From: Branchiostoma floridae
Taxonomy: Eukaryota > Chordata > Leptocardii > Amphioxiformes > Branchiostomatidae
Direction of reading: 5' to 3'
Assembly (NCBI RefSeq): GCF_000003815.2
Contig: NC_049984.1
Span: 1,981,186 to 2,045,185, forward strand
Length of the DNA stretch: 64,000 nt
Position 1 is the stretch's first letter. Each line of letters opens with the position of its first letter. Under the pieces are notes generated by a model. It saw only the letters and a list, made by a program, of their open reading frames with translations, searched no databases and had not been told where the DNA came from. Positions 57,401 through 64,000 of the stretch are shown here, one piece after another. Made by a program: the position numbers and the translations under genes.

Positions 57401-60400
57401 TCCACGATGTACTTGATGAACGGCATTGAGTCCTGACGGACCTCCTGCAGACCTTTCAGGACGTGTCGGTAGGCTTCGAAGTAGGCGGAAGTCTCCACCA
57501 TGATGAAGGTGTCTGTGGGGCTGATGGCCGACGCGTCTTCGAGGTTCTGCTCGAAGCGAACTTCTACGCACCCTTGTTCGAGTTGTTTCGGATCGCGGTT
57601 GGCGACAGTGGCGAAGAACATGGTCTTGAACTCGTCCTTGGAGAGGCAGAGGAGGGAGCCGAAGATGAGTCGCTTTGTTGACCGCCAGCGAACCCCCCGG
57701 AGCCTTGCAGCGTCGAACTGTATCCTGTAGACGATCCCACTCACCGTGCAGATGGGGTGGACAACGTGTACGTCATGGTAGACACGGATGTCTTGGAGCC
57801 TCCGGTCTTTTCCAAATCCACGTTTGCGCATGTCCAGGAACTCGGCGATGCCTTCTCGTAGTGGCCGTACGAAGTCTTCTCGCAGCAGCCTGAACTGGAC
57901 GTCCAGATACGTGTCCACGTCTGGGTAGCGGCCACGGACAATATTGGGGCGGAGAAATGGTTCCTTGTCCGTGTGGATATCTTCGAATGTTGGGATGACC
58001 GTCAGTTCCCGGAAATCGTCCGGAGGCTGCTCGAGCTGAAGTTGTCGGTCCAGGCGCGTGGCTAGAGTTCCGTCGTCGTCTTTCAAGACTGCTCCTTTGC
58101 GTTGGATGGCGTCGATGATGGCGTCTTTGCGCGACTCAACCTCCACCAACCTTGTCTCTATGTCTTCGTCCACAACGGTGCTTACGGCCCGTAGAGTGTT
58201 GATAGTTGTACCTAACACTGCCAACGGGATCCCTACCTGTTAGAGACAATCATATGTAGTACAACATTACAGAGTTGACGTCCGTAAACCTGTTCGAAAG
58301 ACTAACTTTAGCAAGAGAGATCAGCCTGAAGACAGCTCTCTATCTTCATGGCTACCTGACCCCCGGCCCCAACGAAAGGGACTAGGTAGGTAGATAGGTA
58401 GTAAAATGATCCTTGAGACGGAAATAAGTTTATCGCTGACTTGATAAACATAATTTATCAATGATCATAATAACAGTGATAACAAGTTCTCGTTACAAAT
58501 GACTTACCTGTATGTGAGAACTAGCAGACCTGTCCAGCAGCTCACGGAACAACCTGAGAGCACATTTGATCGGTTCTCCAAACTCCTGCTGTGCGTGGTA
58601 AGAGCTCTCTGTCAGCATTGTCGTGAAGTACAACGGGAGGGCGCCGGTCAGGAAGTTGGAGTTACGGACCATCACCATCAGCTTCATGGTGTTTACTTGG
58701 AAATAAGGAGTCAAGACATTTCATTAAACCTCTGTGTCATATATATGGCTTCCATCACGTGTAAGGCCTACGTCACATTTCCAAACCGGGGCCCGGCCGG
58801 TCAGCTTTCGGGAACGAAAAGTATGATATAAAAGACACCAAAGTACACAAGACGTAAAAGAGAATAGTCGTGGGCATTATTTGTGTATATCTTATGTATA
58901 CATTTCTAATTTGGGAATGTGAGCAAGTCAAGAATGTCTAAGTAAGTAATGTGACGTTAGCCTAAGTAACATGTTACGGACCCGTAATGTTTTATCATGT
59001 TGTTGTCGTCCAACTTTGATCCATAATTGAAGATCCAGAAACGCTGATACATGTTCTTGATACAAAGGTAAAGTTGTACTTCTATGATGGTCTCATAAAG
59101 CTAAGCTCGACTAGATCCGTTCATACAGCTGTAGTGTCATGTGTTGTTATTGTGTGCGCATCTTGCGGAGGGTGATGTCTAGTGTAATTCAGAAAAGCTG
59201 ATACTTGATAACAAATGTAAATTTGTACTACTGTGATGGTATCATAAAGCCATCCATATGTCAGGCGTTGCCCGTGACAAGTCGTGATTGTTCATCCAAG
59301 TTGTATGATTGTGATTGATAAGTATCCTGTCCTTGTCAAATTCCATCTGTATTGTCTCTAATTTTGTCAGCAGGGCTAGCCCTTTGTGATAGCCACAGGA
59401 TAGTTTGGCAGCCCTGGCTGTGCGTACTGAACAGCCAAACCAATGAATAAATAAATAAACATGATTGGACTCCAGTTGGCTATGTAATAAGACTAAGAAT
59501 GTCCCATACCAGGAGATGTAGAACAGTCGCACGCCCTTGCGAGAACGCGGAGTAGTACAGCCACCAGGTCCTTTCGAATGGAGGTCTCATCTAGCAGTTC
59601 CTTACACCCACTGGTCCGCTCCACCAAGGTCAGGACGACCTGTGATAGAGGGAAGAGAAGAATATGTGAATAACTAATCACCAAGCAGATCTACCGGCGG
59701 CAGACGGGCACTATCAATATGCCAAAATGATCCCTATTCTCTACTGGGGATATGCGGCATGACCCTTTGGACAAGCCTATTAATAAAGTATCATCAGGTG
59801 GCAAATGGAGATTGTTTGGCAAATGGAGATTGTTTGGCAAATGGCAGAAGGTAATATTTAAAGGCTCGATATTCGGAAACGGGTTGTCTCCATCCCCTGT
59901 AAAACAACCAGAGAGTACTGTATCAGGCCTTACTTTGGCAATACATGATTTACTCGTTTAATCTGCAACTTTCCACATTCAAGGATTTGCATGTCAGTGA
60001 CGACACGGTTTCAAATTGCAATATTTTGAAAAAAAATATTGCAGTTTGAAACCACCGTCCGTCCACTTGATATTCCTAAATACGGATATAGGCTACCCAA
60101 CGGATATAGGCTTACCAACGGATATAGGCTACCCAACGGATATAGGCTACCCAACGGATATAGGCTATCCAACGGATATAGGCTACCCAACGGATATAGG
60201 CTACCCAACGGAAATAGGCTACCCAACGGATATAGGCTACCCAACGGATATAGGCTACCCAACGGATATAGGCTACCCAACGGATATAGGCTTCCCAACG
60301 GATATAGGCTACCCAACGGATATAGGCTACCCAACGGATATAGGCTACCCAACGGATATAGGCTACCCAACGGATATAGGCTACCCAACGGATATAGGCT

Positions 60401-60948
60401 ACCCAACGGATATAGGTGAACTATTTCTATGTGAGTATCACCTCTTTCGGGTCCTTCTCGCCCAGCTCTTGCAGCCTCCGGAACCCGATAGGCCTGATGA
60501 CCCGGTCCCGCCGTCTGTCAAAGCTGCCGTGGGGCGGGCCTACATTTCTGTAGGATGGTAAAAGTTGTCAATTCGGTCGTTCTTTCATTAATACGATCAA
60601 AGCCAGACACCAAACCTGCTCCTGCAGTTCCAAAGCAGCTAGGAAGCCACATACTCTCTGCCCCAAGAGCTATCTTACGCTGAAAAAAATCACGACGATA
60701 GCATGTCCAGAACTCGAGATATCAAAAGCAGAATTTGCGCTGCAGTACCGTAACAAGCCGCTATGTGCCCCCAAAATCTAACCATTTCCGGCTTGGCACA
60801 GCTTGTCATACCGTACAGACATCGCTTGAACTCACCTTTCCTGCCAATCAGCACCTCCCCTCCCTCCACCACGCTGCCCACCCCTCCCGCCATAGTTGCC
60901 TCGTCCGCGGCCACGCCCTCGGAAGCCGAACCCCCTTCCTCTCTCCAT
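51437..60948 (-). CDS. ZNFX1: ZNFX1: NFX1-type zinc-finger helicase, ten coding exons, complete
   Basis: ZNFX1 is an SF1 RNA helicase; in vertebrates it senses viral RNA at mitochondria, and in nematodes it works in small-RNA inheritance. Exons in order: 60836-60948, 60442-60547, 59510-59639, 58508-58695, 55264-58236, 54920-55021, 54285-54433, 52530-53916, 52034-52396, 51437-51589. All phases agree, giving about 1,887 residues, close to the ~1,900 of vertebrate proteins. An RG/RGG-rich N terminus is followed by conserved armadillo-like sequence, then the helicase: GPPGTGKT near residue 579, VVCYTNHALDQFLEG, VVEEAAEVLEAH near 960, GDHQQLRP near 990, SQHRMRPE, and NRVCVALSRAKKG. Next come many Cys/His-rich NFX1-type fingers (about 1250-1520) and a C-terminal RZ-type finger (GHWFQCPNGH...CPECH). 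The start ATG at 60948 is chosen because no upstream coding exon is needed; an alternative upstream start is possible. The intron before the finger exon uses a GC donor. Confidence 0.95.
53975..54225 (+). repeat. SINE inside the GC-AG intron of ZNFX1
   Basis: CTTGGGAAAGGCATCTTACACGATTTT-type body (first part quoted in other copies) and CACTGACCCTACGGCCTAAA match the SINE copies at 31605-32240. It fills most of the 368-bp intron 53917-54284. Confidence 0.75.
55126..55190. repeat. (GTGA)n / (CTGA)n microsatellite
   Basis: A tetranucleotide run about 75 bp into the intron after the large ZNFX1 helicase exon; it extends that exon's open frame falsely as THSLTHSL repeats. Confidence 0.95.
60083..60416. 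repeat. 18-bp minisatellite in ZNFX1 intron 2
   Basis: About 18-19 copies of GGATATAGGCTACCCAAC with few variants. The 18-bp length keeps frames open (NGYRLP, or PLGSLY on the other strand), but it lies between ZNFX1 exons and is not coding. A hairpin (GTTTCAAATTGCAATATT and its partner) sits just left at 60008-60056. Confidence 0.95.

Positions 60949-64000
<3,052 letters not shown>

Noticed and set aside
60016-60561. Repeat protein with many PTDIGY units
   Set aside because: It is translation of an 18-bp intronic minisatellite and the antisense of ZNFX1 exon 2.

Overview
This is animal nuclear DNA, most likely from a lancelet (amphioxus, Branchiostoma-type). It has multi-exon genes with GT-AG introns, a PAR6 exon, a ZNFX1 gene, a calmodulin-like gene and invertebrate-type (i-type) lysozymes. 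It is also densely packed with small inverted-repeat elements (MITEs) and tRNA-derived SINEs of a style I associate with amphioxus. The organism call is inference from gene content and repeat style. There are no bacterial operons, rRNA genes, CRISPR arrays or functional tRNA genes. Two runs of N (23273-23913 and 33391-33490) are assembly gaps.

Layout. 1-8.7 kb: repeat-rich DNA ending in the last coding exon of a PAR6 polarity gene (8692-9491, +); its earlier exons are not visible. 9.5-16.5 kb: non-coding, with MITEs and microsatellites. 16.5-18.35 kb (+): a divergent i-type lysozyme, Lys-A. 19.96-24.47 kb (-): a complete six-exon calmodulin-like gene whose third coding intron is invaded by a LINE tail and whose fourth is swollen by a minisatellite carrying broken copies of its own exons. 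24.5-32.8 kb: no gene recognised; MITEs, a LINE tail and a tandem run of SINEs. 32.9-49.4 kb (+): four further i-type lysozymes, Lys-B to Lys-E, in tandem, each with the same upstream promoter-like module and probable non-coding first exon. 51.4-60.95 kb (-): a complete ten-exon ZNFX1 gene (about 1,887 residues). 61-64 kb: repeats only.

The lysozyme cluster is the most dynamic part. Lys-C and Lys-D come from a ~3.65 kb tandem duplication. Both carry Gln where the expected catalytic Glu should be, whereas Lys-B and Lys-E keep Glu and Lys-A has lost both expected catalytic residues. The short C-terminal tail encoded by a separate last exon in Lys-A and Lys-D has been lost three different ways in Lys-B (deletion), Lys-C (nonsense) and Lys-E (nonsense). 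Lys-C and Lys-D have an extra intron that holds a tRNA-like SINE, and Lys-E contains a tandem array of five copies of its second exon. A 3,680-bp CACTA/EnSpm-like transposon with 29-bp terminal inverted repeats and a 3-bp target duplication sits in the first intron of Lys-C. On its minus strand it holds a phase-consistent three-exon model for a secreted, repeat-bearing, cysteine-rich protein of no family I recognise.

Functionally, the right half looks immune-related. The lysozymes are probably secreted and share an Ets/IRF-type composite motif (GGAAGTGAAA on the minus strand) plus an ATF/CREB-type TGACGTAAT. They lie next to ZNFX1, a helicase/zinc-finger protein known in vertebrates as an interferon-induced RNA sensor. 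That grouping is an inference from family knowledge, not shown by the sequence.
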